DNA of 64,000 bases from Affinundibacterium seohonense. Its GTDB lineage: Bacteria; Pseudomonadota; Gammaproteobacteria; Burkholderiales; Burkholderiaceae_D. The stretch spans positions 62,001 through 126,000 of the forward strand of contig NZ_JACOFW010000011.1 of assembly GCF_014284305.1 (NCBI RefSeq), written 5' to 3'. The notes beneath the pieces were generated by a model. That model was not told the DNA's origin and did not search any database. It saw nothing but the letters and a program-made list of their open reading frames with translations. The position numbers and the translations under genes are program-made. Of this stretch, positions 1 through 7,767 are shown in pieces; position 1 is the first letter of the stretch, and every line of letters starts with the position of its first letter.

Positions 1-1
1 T

Positions 2-235
2 GCGAAGCAAGGATGTAAATTGTTACGAGTTACGATGAATACCTTGGAACAAAAATTAGATCCAGCAATTTTTGTTCGCATTCATCGTGGTTATATCGTA
101 CGCGCTACACATATTGTAAAGCTCAGTAATTTTACGAATGGCGCGGCGAAATTGATCCTTAGCTGCGGCACGACTTTACCGGTGAGTCGAGCCTACTTGC
201 AGACGGTCAAGGAGATGATGGTTGATGTTTTATGA
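2..235 (+). CDS. LytTR-family response regulator, C-terminal part only
   Basis: The reading frame is open to the left edge of the window, so only the last 77 codons are present. They form the end of a LytTR DNA-binding domain: a basic turn followed by FVRIHRGYIVR and the closing helix SRAYLQTVKEM, typical of LytR/AlgR-type transcription factors. In this family the domain follows an N-terminal receiver domain and the gene usually sits beside a membrane histidine kinase; both would lie outside the window. A TTG at 20 could be read as a start, but the residues before it continue the LytTR fold, so it is internal. Family call is good; targets are unknown. Confidence 0.8.
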   Translation, partial: AKQGCKLLRVTMNTLEQKLDPAIFVRIHRGYIVRATHIVKLSNFTNGAAKLILSCGTTLPVSRAYLQTVKEMMVDVL

Positions 236-379
236 GGCGCCATAATGGCCGCACTGTCGATCTCAGTTTACTTTGATGGTCAAACGAAAATACGTCATTG
301 TGCTGATCACCTAAATCGATGTAATAGCCTTAATTTTCCATAAAACTATCTGCGTGATTTCGCATCAACAAGTTTGAAT

Positions 380-1441
380 ATGTTTAGCAATCACTTATTG
401 TTCTTTTTTGCCGCCCTCGGTTCTTTTAACGGTCTGGCACTCTCGCTTTACTTGTTGATTACAAGCTCTGTGTCTATCGCCCAGCGTTGGTTGGCGATCT
501 TGATTTTGATGGTTAGCATTCGTACCGGCAAATCCGTCGCGCTTTTTTTCTTATCGGATACGCCATCCATCGTGATACAAATTGGATTGACAGCCTGCTT
601 TTTCATTGGCCCCTGTTTGTATTTTTTTGTGCGTAGTAGTTTAAGCAGCGCGACTAGTTTGGGATCTTGGGAACGCACTCATTTGTTGCTAATCGGTGTT
701 GTGGCGATGTTCGTGAATCTGATGTTGCCTTATGCCCATCATACATCCCTCTGGCATGGTGCCATTGTCCAAACAATTTCTTGGCTTTGGTTTGCTTATC
801 TGCTCATTAGCAGTGCTTTGTTAGTACAGCAAAGGCATCGTTTGCCCACCGCTAATGCACGACGTTTGTTACTGACGCTAGTCGCGGGGCTTTGGATCAT
901 CTGGTTCGCTTATTTTTTGTCTGGCTACACCTCTTACATTGTTGGCGCATTGTCGTTTTCATTTGTTTTGTACTTGTGTTTGATCGTGGCATGGGGATGG
1001 CGACATGGTCAGGCGCCAGTAGAACCCTATCAGAAGAGACGAATCGATACACCAGAAGCGGTCAACGAACTGCAAGCCCTAGCCAATTTAATGTCAACCG
1101 AACGATTGTTTCTGGATCCGTCGCTCAGTCTGCCGCGTTTGTCGCGACGGTTGGGCGTGCCTCAGGCGAGATTGTCGCAATTACTGAACGATAATAATGG
1201 CACCTCATTCAAACAATATCTGACTGGCTTACGCTTGGCGGAAGCACAGCGCTTGCTTGTGCAAACGCCGCAACTCCCATTAGAGAGCATCGCCGAGGCT
1301 GCGGGTTTCCAGTCGATGTCAACTTTTTACGCCGCCTTTAAAAAAGCCAATGGATGTACGCCCTCAGTCTATCGAGAGCAAAATCAAACTCCGGAAACAG
1401 GTTTCAGGACTCCTGAAACACTTGCTAAGACTTTGATTTAG
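380..1441 (+). CDS. AraC-family transcriptional regulator with N-terminal membrane domain
   Basis: The N-terminal two thirds (about residues 1-230) is strongly hydrophobic with roughly seven predicted membrane segments. The last 100 residues are an AraC/XylS double helix-turn-helix: LSRRLGVPQARLSQLLN for the first helix pair, then LRLAEAQRLL, SIAEAAGFQSMSTFYAAFKK and the terminal PSVYRE. Regulators of this layout are thought to sense a signal in the membrane and act on nearby promoters. The gene precedes an exported DJ-1/PfpI protein in the same direction, which is a plausible target (inference). An in-frame TTG at 374 lies two codons before the ATG at 380; neither has a convincing Shine-Dalgarno sequence, so ATG is preferred. 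Confidence 0.85.
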   Translation: MFSNHLLFFFAALGSFNGLALSLYLLITSSVSIAQRWLAILILMVSIRTGKSVALFFLSDTPSIVIQIGLTACFFIGPCLYFFVRSSLSSATSLGSWERTHLLLIGVVAMFVNLMLPYAHHTSLWHGAIVQTISWLWFAYLLISSALLVQQRHRLPTANARRLLLTLVAGLWIIWFAYFLSGYTSYIVGALSFSFVLYLCLIVAWGWRHGQAPVEPYQKRRIDTPEAVNELQALANLMSTERLFLDPSLSLPRLSRRLGVPQARLSQLLNDNNGTSFKQYLTGLRLAEAQRLLVQTPQLPLESIAEAAGFQSMSTFYAAFKKANGCTPSVYREQNQTPETGFRTPETLAKTLI

Positions 1442-1458
1442 AAGATTTTGTTTAGTAT

Positions 1459-1489
1459 GAAAGCTCCTTCAACTTTCAATGGAGCTTTC
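1459..1489 (+). promoter_or_regulatory. Hairpin overlapping the ribosome binding site of the DJ-1/PfpI gene
   Basis: Perfect 9-bp inverted repeat GAAAGCTCC / GGAGCTTTC (1459-1467 and 1481-1489) with a 13-nt loop. The GGAG in the right arm is nine bases before the ATG at 1494, so the hairpin would bury the ribosome binding site. It also spans the alternative ATG at 1479. No T-run follows, so it is not an ordinary terminator. A translational control role is inference. Confidence 0.5.
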
Positions 1490-1493
1490 AACG

Positions 1494-2381
1494 ATGCTTT
1501 GTAATCGAAACAATTCTATGCGGCCGATGTTGCTGATGCTGGTAATGGCGCTGTGCCTGTGGTGCGCCGGAACCACGCAAGCGAAAGCACATGTTCCTCT
1601 AAGTAATACCTCACTAGCAGAAGTGACACCCCAGTCAGCCCATCTGCTTGCAGCAACCATTTCTACTGAAGCAGAAAAAACATCCCAGACCAAATCATCC
1701 GGTCGTGTCTTATTTATTTTATCGAGCAGTCGATTTCATGGTAACTCTAGTTTGCCCGCGAGTGTGAGTTTTGGTGAAGTGGTCAATGCCTGGGATATTT
1801 TCGTCACGGCTGGTTATGCGGTTGATTTTGTCTCTCCTGCCGGTGGCGCTGTGCCAATTGATCCCACGGTGCTGGGACCACGCTTAACTGCGCGCTTGCA
1901 GGACCGACGCATCATGGATGGACTGGAGCGCACTGCAAAGCCAGAACAGATTGATGCCAATCTATATCAAGCCGTGTATTACGTCGGCGGTAGCAATGCC
2001 ATTTATCAAGTCGTTGATGATCAAAACTTGCAGCACATTTCCCGTAAGGTTTATGAACGTGGCGGTGTGGTTTCTGCGGTTTGTCATGGTACGGCTGGGA
2101 TTGCGCGTTTAAAACTCAGCGATGGTAAGTACTTGGTCGATGGCAAGCGGGTTACCGGCTATCCCGAAGAATACGAAGATCGCACCGCCGGTTACTTTCA
2201 ACATTTTCCGTTTCTGATTCGTCAAACCATAGAACAGCATGGCGGTATATTTAACGCACCTGACCCTGAAAAGCCGCATATGGAAATCGATGGCCGGTTG
2301 GTGACGGGTCAAAATTATCCATCTGCACCCTTAGTTGCCAACGCGGTAGTGCAATTGCTACAGCAAAAAACCTCCCAATAA
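1494..2381 (+). CDS. Exported DJ-1/PfpI-family (type 1 glutamine amidotransferase-like) protein
   Basis: After a hydrophobic N-terminus ending near AKA, the protein has the DJ-1/PfpI fold: a strand VLFILSSS at the beginning, then GGSNAIYQV, and the nucleophile elbow VVSAVCHGTAGIA with the conserved cysteine and following histidine. The late VTGQNYPSA segment is also typical. Family members act as chaperones, proteases or deglycase/glyoxalase-like enzymes; the substrate cannot be told here. The start at ATG 1494 is chosen because GGAG lies nine bases upstream; 1479 would place the start codon in a hairpin loop, and 1518 is a shorter alternative. An NTF2-like exported protein follows after 33 bases, suggesting one transcript. 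The signal peptide argues for a periplasmic location, unusual for DJ-1 proteins. Confidence 0.8.
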   Translation: MLCNRNNSMRPMLLMLVMALCLWCAGTTQAKAHVPLSNTSLAEVTPQSAHLLAATISTEAEKTSQTKSSGRVLFILSSSRFHGNSSLPASVSFGEVVNAWDIFVTAGYAVDFVSPAGGAVPIDPTVLGPRLTARLQDRRIMDGLERTAKPEQIDANLYQAVYYVGGSNAIYQVVDDQNLQHISRKVYERGGVVSAVCHGTAGIARLKLSDGKYLVDGKRVTGYPEEYEDRTAGYFQHFPFLIRQTIEQHGGIFNAPDPEKPHMEIDGRLVTGQNYPSAPLVANAVVQLLQQKTSQ

Positions 2382-2414
2382 ACTTTTGTTTTCTCTTCAC
2401 TTTCAAGGAATTAA

Positions 2415-2864
2415 ATGATGAAAAAATTTTTAACATTAATCGTCTTAGTCTGTGCCATAACCGGCGTGTCCCAGCCAGCTCTCGCGCAAGTCCAGCAGCA
2501 CAAGGAGTTTGCAGCAGTCGATCAAACAATGAAAACGATGATGCAGGCGTTTAGAGAAGGACGTGGTGATTTAGGTTTGCTAGTTGCAAGAAAAGATGCC
2601 GTGGTCTTGGGATACTCGAACCGGCAGCAAAAAGTGATTACGCAGACGGGAGAGGAATGGCTGCAAGGTTTTCCCGGGAAACCAGCCGAAGACGAAGCGC
2701 AGCGTCATCGGCTATATACGATTTTAGATATCAGCGACACTGGTGCGGTAGTCAAAGTCACACTGGACTATCCGCAATGGTTAGGAGTGGATTACCTTGC
2801 GCTGAATAAGATTGATGGACAGTGGAAAATCGTCAGTAAATCTTGGAGTGGGACGCGTAAATAG
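2415..2864 (+). CDS. Small exported NTF2-like (lumazine-binding-type) protein
   Basis: A clear signal peptide (MMKKFLTLIVLVCAI, cleavage after ALA) is followed by a domain of about 125 residues. Its layout is FAAVDQTMKTMMQAFREG at the front, a long insertion, then alternating strands ending GQWKIVSKSWSG, the pattern of SnoaL/NTF2-like or Lumazine_bd_2 proteins. These are small-ligand or enzyme-like folds with no shared function. AAGGA lies just before the ATG. It probably shares a transcript with the DJ-1/PfpI gene upstream, and a strong hairpin follows. The fold assignment is by pattern only; treat the function as unknown. Confidence 0.65.
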   Translation: MMKKFLTLIVLVCAITGVSQPALAQVQQHKEFAAVDQTMKTMMQAFREGRGDLGLLVARKDAVVLGYSNRQQKVITQTGEEWLQGFPGKPAEDEAQRHRLYTILDISDTGAVVKVTLDYPQWLGVDYLALNKIDGQWKIVSKSWSGTRK

Positions 2865-2888
2865 TTATTGCAAATAAACAGATGATCG

Positions 2889-2923
2889 CTAGTTCAACTG
2901 CACAGTTTTGGCAGTTGAACTAG
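2889..2923. terminator. Bidirectional hairpin terminator between convergent genes
   Basis: Perfect 13-bp stem (2889-2901 with 2911-2923) and 9-nt loop in the 84-bp space between the NTF2-like gene and the leftward YcaO gene. The T-tract is weak and interrupted on both sides, but position and stem strength support termination for both genes. Confidence 0.7.
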
Positions 2924-2948
2924 TTCTCTGTTTCCTAAGTTAAATGTT

Positions 2949-5153
2949 TTAGCGCGATGTGCTGAAGAATCTACTACGCGCCACATGCAACTTCTTATAA
3001 CTATCAATCAAACGCTGATGTCTATCCAATCCTTCCAGTTTCATGCTGGTTGGTGTTAAGCCGTAGAAGCGCACACTGCCTTCCATAGAGCCATAGACTG
3101 CATCCATGCGTTCATTACCAAACATGCGACGGAAATTGTGTTCGTAGTCGTCGTGGTCGAGTTCATCATCTAACTCGACTTCCAACACGACATTCAAAGC
3201 TTGATAAAATAAACCACGGTCAACGGTGTTGTCGTTGTATTGCAAGAAGCTCTGTACTTGTTCATGCGCGTCTTCAAATTCCTGCAAGGCGAGATTGATC
3301 AGGAGTTTGAGTTCGAGCACAGTGAGTTGACCCCACACCGTGTTTTCATCAAACTCAATACCGATTAAAGTGGCGATGTCGCTGTATTCGTCGAGTTCAT
3401 TGTTCTCTAAGCGCTCAAGTAAGGATTCGAGTGCATCGTCATCCAGTGTATGTAAATTCAAAATATCTTCGCGGAACAACAGTGATTTATTGGTGTTATC
3501 CCAGATGAGATCTTCAACTGGATACACTTCAGAATAGCCTGGTACCAATATACGACAGGCGGTTGCGCCGAGTTGATCGTAGACTGCTTGATAAACTTCT
3601 TTGCCCATGTCTTTGAGAATGCCAAACAAAGTGGCAGCTTCGTCAGCATTGGAATTTTCACCATGGCCGGAAAAGTCCCAGTCGACAAATTCGTAGTTGG
3701 CTTTTGCACTGAAGAAGCGCCACGAGACCACACCGCTTGAGTCGATAAAGTGTTCAACAAAATTATTTGGCTCAGTGACGGCGTTGCTAACAAAAGTCGG
3801 TGGCGGCAAGTCATTCAGACCTTCAAAACTACGACCTTGCAGTAATTCGGTTAAGCTACGTTCGAGTGCTACTTCTAAACTTGGATGCGCGCCGAACGAG
3901 GCAAATACGCCACCAGTACGTGGGTTCATTAAAGTGACGGACATGACTGGATATTGTCCACCAAGTGAGGCGTCTTTTACTAAGACAGGAAATCCTTGCT
4001 CTTCTAAACCTTGAATGCCAGCCAAGATGCCTGGATATTTCGCCAGCACTTCTTGCGGCACATCTGGTAAGGTGATTTCGCCTTCTAAGATTTCGCGCTT
4101 GACTGCCCGCTCGAAAATTTCAGATAAACATTGCACTTGCGCTTCCGCTAAAGTGTTACCAGCACTCATGCCATTACTCGCGAATAAGTTTTCGACGAGA
4201 TTAGACGGGAAATAAACCGTTTCGCCATCCGATTGACGTACGAATGGCAAGCTGCAAATACCGCGTTCGCTATTGCCAGAATTAGTATCGATCAGATGTG
4301 AGCCACGCAATTCTTTGTCTGGGTTGTAAATTGCTAAGCTATAAGCATCCAAAATCTCTTTGGGCAACGCATCTTTTTTTCCGGGCTTGAACCATTTCTC
4401 ATTCGGGTAGTGCACGAATTCGGCGTTCGCGATATCTTCGCCCCAGAATGAGCCCGCGTAAAAGTGATTGTTGCTCAGACGTTCTATGTATTCGCCGAGA
4501 GCGGAAGCTAAAGCACTTTCTTTGGTCGCACCTTTGCCGTTAGTGAAGCACATCGGTGAATGCGCGTCGCGAATATGCAGTGACCATACATTCGGAATGA
4601 TATTGCGCCAAGACGCGATTTCGATTTTGATGCCGAGTCCTGCCAACAAGCTCGACATATTCGCGATGGTTTGTTCAAGCGGCAAATCCTTACCGAGTAT
4701 GTAGGTGGCAGCGTTCGCATCAGGATTTAAAGTCAGCAAGGCTTGCGCATCGGCATCCAGATTCTCGACTTCTTCAATCACAAATTGCGGACCTTCTTGC
4801 ACCACTTTTTTCACTGTGCAGCGTTCAATCGAACGCAAAATACCTTCGCGATCTTTGGCAGAAATGTCGGCGGGCAACTCGACTTGGATTTTGAAAATCT
4901 GCGCGTAGCGATTTTCCGGATCGACGATATTATTTTGCGAAAGACGAATATTCTCGGTTGGGATATTGCGCGTGTTGCAGTACAACTTCACAAAATACGC
5001 CGCACACAAAGCCGATGAAGCGAGGAAGTAATCAAACGGCCCCGGTGCAGAACCATCGCCTTTATAACGGATAGGCTGATCGGCGATCACCGTGAAATCA
5101 TCGAACTTGGCTTCGAGGCGAAGTTTATCGAGAAAGTTGACTTTAATTTCCAT
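2949..5153 (-). CDS. ycaO: OsmC domain / YcaO domain protein (YcaO, RimO accessory-type)
   Basis: A 734-residue protein. Residues 1-140 are OsmC-like (RYKGDGSAPGPFDYFLASSALCAAYFV and a second half with IERCTVKKVV), and residues from about 170 form a YcaO ATP-dependent domain (SALASALGEYIERLSNNHF, NGMSAGNTLAEAQVQCLSEIFERAVK, TELLQGR). E. coli YcaO is linked genetically to RimO-dependent methylthiolation of ribosomal protein S12; YcaO enzymes of natural-product pathways instead make azolines or thioamides. The C-terminus lacks the PxPxP ending seen in azoline-forming YcaOs and no precursor peptide or dehydrogenase gene lies nearby, which favours the housekeeping type. The frame extends to 5222, but the OsmC homology begins at MEIKVNF, hence the ATG at 5153. 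It ends at the shared hairpin. Confidence 0.85.
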   Translation of the reverse strand: MEIKVNFLDKLRLEAKFDDFTVIADQPIRYKGDGSAPGPFDYFLASSALCAAYFVKLYCNTRNIPTENIRLSQNNIVDPENRYAQIFKIQVELPADISAKDREGILRSIERCTVKKVVQEGPQFVIEEVENLDADAQALLTLNPDANAATYILGKDLPLEQTIANMSSLLAGLGIKIEIASWRNIIPNVWSLHIRDAHSPMCFTNGKGATKESALASALGEYIERLSNNHFYAGSFWGEDIANAEFVHYPNEKWFKPGKKDALPKEILDAYSLAIYNPDKELRGSHLIDTNSGNSERGICSLPFVRQSDGETVYFPSNLVENLFASNGMSAGNTLAEAQVQCLSEIFERAVKREILEGEITLPDVPQEVLAKYPGILAGIQGLEEQGFPVLVKDASLGGQYPVMSVTLMNPRTGGVFASFGAHPSLEVALERSLTELLQGRSFEGLNDLPPPTFVSNAVTEPNNFVEHFIDSSGVVSWRFFSAKANYEFVDWDFSGHGENSNADEAATLFGILKDMGKEVYQAVYDQLGATACRILVPGYSEVYPVEDLIWDNTNKSLLFREDILNLHTLDDDALESLLERLENNELDEYSDIATLIGIEFDENTVWGQLTVLELKLLINLALQEFEDAHEQVQSFLQYNDNTVDRGLFYQALNVVLEVELDDELDHDDYEHNFRRMFGNERMDAVYGSMEGSVRFYGLTPTSMKLEGLDRHQRLIDSYKKLHVARSRFFSTSR

Positions 5154-5504
5154 GAGAGGGTTCCAAAAAGGCGGACTACATAGCGTTAGGTGTGAATTAG
5201 CCGCCATTATCCTAGATTCCACAGTTGCCCGCTCAATTTCGTCGTCGCACGCCTTTCGCTATCTTAGCTAAACAGAGGATCGTTCTATGAATAACACGAC
5301 CATAGAAGTGTGTTGCCGTACAGACTACGGATCTTGTTTGGCATAGGCTTCGTAAAAACGATAGTGATATGGCTATATTAAATTGCGGCCATATGAACGA
5401 TCACTAACTCCTTTTCAAAATGTCGACTTTTATCTGCATCCCTTCTGTGTTGTCGTTGCATCCTAAATAGTCTCCACCTCATACAAATGGCTCGGACATA
5501 AACA
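5154..5504. other. Intergenic region between divergent ycaO and yihY; no gene seen
   Basis: About 350 bases with no frame having both a start and a ribosome binding site. It must hold the promoters of both divergent genes. I could not pick a convincing -35/-10 pair by eye. Confidence 0.5.
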
Positions 5505-6419
5505 ATGAAAATAAAACTGCCAGGCGTCGTGCAAAGAATGCGATACGTGGTCAATTGTGCTGTGAATGATTGGTTCAATCATCGTGATGCCAGCAAAGGT
5601 GCAGCGCTCGCGTTCTACACGTTGTTTTCGATGGCACCGATCTTGGTGTTGGTGATCGCCGTTGCGGGAACGTTTTTTGGTAAACAAGAAGCGCAAACCG
5701 AGATACTTAGTCAACTGCGTCAATTGCTCGGCGCGCAGGGCGCCGATGCTATACAACTTATCTTGACTGGCGCGAGCGATCAGGTGCAAGGCTTGCGTGC
5801 CACGGTGATCGCCACTGTCCTCTTGCTATTCGGCGCGACCAGTGTGTTTGCAGAATTAAAAGCTAGCCTTGATGAAATTTGGGAACTCCCGATCACACGT
5901 GAATTGTCGCTATGGGATTTTCTGCGTACCCGTTTATTATCGTTTGGCTTGGTACTGGTGCTGGCATTTCTCATGATGGTCTCACTCGTGCTCAGTGCCG
6001 CACTCGCCTTACTGGAACACTATTGGGGTGGCATCTGGAAAGACGCGGCGCCGCTTCTCTCAATGATGGCCGGACTCATTGGTTTTAGTGTTATCGCGAC
6101 CTTGTTTGCCGTGATCTATAAAATGTTGCCTCGGGTACGCCTATCTTGGTACGACGTTTTGATCGGCTCTCTGGGGACGGCGGCGTTATTCACCCTTGGA
6201 AAATTTTCCATTGGTCTGTACATCGGCAACGGCAGCGTTTCCAATAGTTTTGGTGCCGCTGGCTCGATTGTGGCGCTGCTGTTATGGGTCTATTATTCAG
6301 CGCAAATCTTCTTTCTAGGCGCTGAATTTACCCGGCATTATGCTTTGCATTTTGGCAGTCTCAAGAAGGCCAATACACTAGCAAAAACTGACGGCGAGAC
6401 CAAAGCCATTGCGACGTGA
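5505..6419 (+). CDS. YihY/BrkB-family inner-membrane protein
   Basis: A 304-residue polytopic membrane protein. The signature N-terminal block is present (DWFNHRDASKGAALAFYTLFSMAPILV), followed by a soluble stretch with QLRQLLGAQGADAIQ and about five more hydrophobic segments, ending FGAAGSIVALLLWVYYSAQIFFLGAEFTR, the hallmark C-terminal motif. The family is widespread, once misnamed RNase BN, with a suggested transport role and no proven substrate. It stands alone between ycaO (divergent) and a hairpin downstream. Confidence 0.9.
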   Translation: MKIKLPGVVQRMRYVVNCAVNDWFNHRDASKGAALAFYTLFSMAPILVLVIAVAGTFFGKQEAQTEILSQLRQLLGAQGADAIQLILTGASDQVQGLRATVIATVLLLFGATSVFAELKASLDEIWELPITRELSLWDFLRTRLLSFGLVLVLAFLMMVSLVLSAALALLEHYWGGIWKDAAPLLSMMAGLIGFSVIATLFAVIYKMLPRVRLSWYDVLIGSLGTAALFTLGKFSIGLYIGNGSVSNSFGAAGSIVALLLWVYYSAQIFFLGAEFTRHYALHFGSLKKANTLAKTDGETKAIAT

Positions 6420-6429
6420 CTCAATGTGT

Positions 6430-6459
6430 AGATGAGTGCATGTATGCATGCCCTCATCT
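6430..6459. terminator. Hairpin between yihY and the 51-codon gene
   Basis: Outer stem AGATGAG/CTCATCT (6430-6436, 6453-6459), one mismatch, then inner stem GCATG/CATGC with a 4-nt loop. It lies 10 bases after the yihY stop and 28 bases before the end of the leftward small gene, so it could end both transcripts. No long T-run is present. Confidence 0.5.
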
Positions 6460-6486
6460 GTCTTTGATCCAAATTGCCCGCGTTAC

Positions 6487-6642
6487 TTAGCGCGCACCCT
6501 TGTGATCTTTTTGGCCATCATTTTTATGCCTGCCAGCGACTTCTTTTACTTCCGCCTTCTGCTTTAGCGTGTTTAACGTATCAGTCCTTGATGGTTGGCT
6601 ATTCATCTGCTTGGGGTTTTTGTTTGGTGTTTCTTGTTTCAT
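6487..6642 (-). CDS. Small hypothetical protein, 51 aa, hydrophilic and basic
   Basis: A short leftward frame with a strong ribosome binding site, TAGGAG, eight bases before its ATG. The product begins MKQETPNKNPKQM and ends GQKDHKGAR, is rich in Lys, Gln, Asn and Asp, has no cysteine, no hydrophobic segment and looks disordered. I do not recognise it. Small basic proteins of this kind occur as stress-induced or nucleoid-related proteins in proteobacteria, but nothing here proves a role. The near-ideal ribosome binding site and placement before a hairpin are the evidence for a real gene. Confidence 0.55.
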   Translation of the reverse strand: MKQETPNKNPKQMNSQPSRTDTLNTLKQKAEVKEVAGRHKNDGQKDHKGAR

Positions 6643-7103
6643 AAAATTCTCCTAAAAGACGATCGGTTCATTGGTTCATTGGTGCATTGGTACATGAAAA
6701 CGACACCAACATGAAACACCATGCGCTTACCTGCAAAGGAACACGGTGCGTTAAGCAACATTGTGGAAGTGGATAGCAAATAACGGAGACTGCTGGGTTC
6801 GGTGAGGCGGTTTTTCGCGGAGGGAACACCCGCCATAGACATTTGAATTGTTTCGTACGCAAGCCTTTCCGTCGAGGGATTACATCCATGACTTATAAGC
6901 TCGTCGGTGGTTTACAGAGAGAATGACGGGGCAGGACTGGCACCATTTTGTGCTGATGCCGATGGCTTGATTTGACAGTGAAAATGGTATTGCGTTGAGA
7001 TTTTTTACGCTTTTTCGACCTAAGCGTATGGGGGCAGTGAGGCGGTCTCTACTTGACGTATTGACTGCCGATTGATGTTGTCTGACTCGATCAAAAGCCT
7101 AGA
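6643..7103. other. 460-base region without a convincing gene; short tandem repeat at its left end
   Basis: Beside the start of the 51-codon gene lies a short tandem repeat around GGTTCATT (two exact copies and one GGTGCATT variant, 6665-6690). Leftward frames of about 70 codons cross the region but lack ribosome binding sites and sensible composition. The stretch presumably includes the small gene's promoter. Confidence 0.4.
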
Positions 7104-7652
7104 TCACTGATAAAAACACCGTCCACACACATGCTGATAGCGCTCATTGCCGCCGATATCAATTTGTTCGCCAGCGGTCATGCGTTTGCCTTGGGCATCG
7201 ACACGGATATTCATGGTGGCTTTTTTGCCGCAGGTGCAGATGTTTTTTAATTCTTCGATGGTGTCGGCCAAGGTCATCAAATAGCCAGAGCCGCGGAAAG
7301 GTTCGCCGAGAAAATCGCTGCGTAATCCATAGCAAATGACAGGTATACCTCTGACATGAGCGAGGCGGTGCAGCTGCTTGACTTGTTCGGGGGATAAAAA
7401 CTGGGCTTCATCGACGAGGATGCAATTAACCGCTGGCGCGTTGCTGAAAAAATCAAAGCCGGCATCAAAGGTCGCGGCATCACGCTGTGGACCCAAGCGA
7501 GACGTGATTTTGCCTGTGCCATAGCGATTATCGATGGCAGCAGTGTATAAACACACGCTTTGCCCTTGTTCTTCATAATTGTGTGCGACTTGTAGCAGTG
7601 CGGTGGATTTGCCGGCATTCATTGCCGAGTATCGAAAGTATAACTTTGCCAA
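7104..7652 (-). CDS. tdk: Thymidine kinase (type II)
   Basis: Phosphorylates thymidine to dTMP with ATP in the pyrimidine salvage pathway; cytoplasmic. All landmarks of the bacterial type II enzyme are present: P-loop SAMNAGKST (residues about 9-17), the Walker B/catalytic segment ILVDEAQFL, the QVKQLHRLAHVRGIPVICYGLRSDF block, the zinc-binding CTCGKKA and CGRCF cysteine pairs, and the thymidine-lid region. At 182 residues it is close to the usual 190-205. It is a single gene; the MscS-type gene upstream runs in the same direction, 115 bases away. Confidence 0.97.
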   Translation of the reverse strand: MAKLYFRYSAMNAGKSTALLQVAHNYEEQGQSVCLYTAAIDNRYGTGKITSRLGPQRDAATFDAGFDFFSNAPAVNCILVDEAQFLSPEQVKQLHRLAHVRGIPVICYGLRSDFLGEPFRGSGYLMTLADTIEELKNICTCGKKATMNIRVDAQGKRMTAGEQIDIGGNERYQHVCGRCFYQ

Positions 7653-7767
7653 TTCTGTATTCCTGTCAAGATGTGTGCCGATAGCTGGGTGGGCGTTATA
7701 CCATTCCTAGGGTAAGCGCGGCAACCCAGTTTTGCGAACGACGGCATTAGAAACGCCAGTACAGGGT

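Noticed and set aside
2949-5153. YcaO as part of a ribosomal peptide natural-product cluster
   Set aside because: No precursor peptide, dehydrogenase, transporter or peptidase gene is adjacent and the C-terminal PxPxP is missing.
6639-6889. Leftward frames of about 70 codons in the gene-poor stretch
   Set aside because: No ribosome binding site, mutually overlapping frames, odd composition, and part covers the start and leader of the better supported 51-codon gene.
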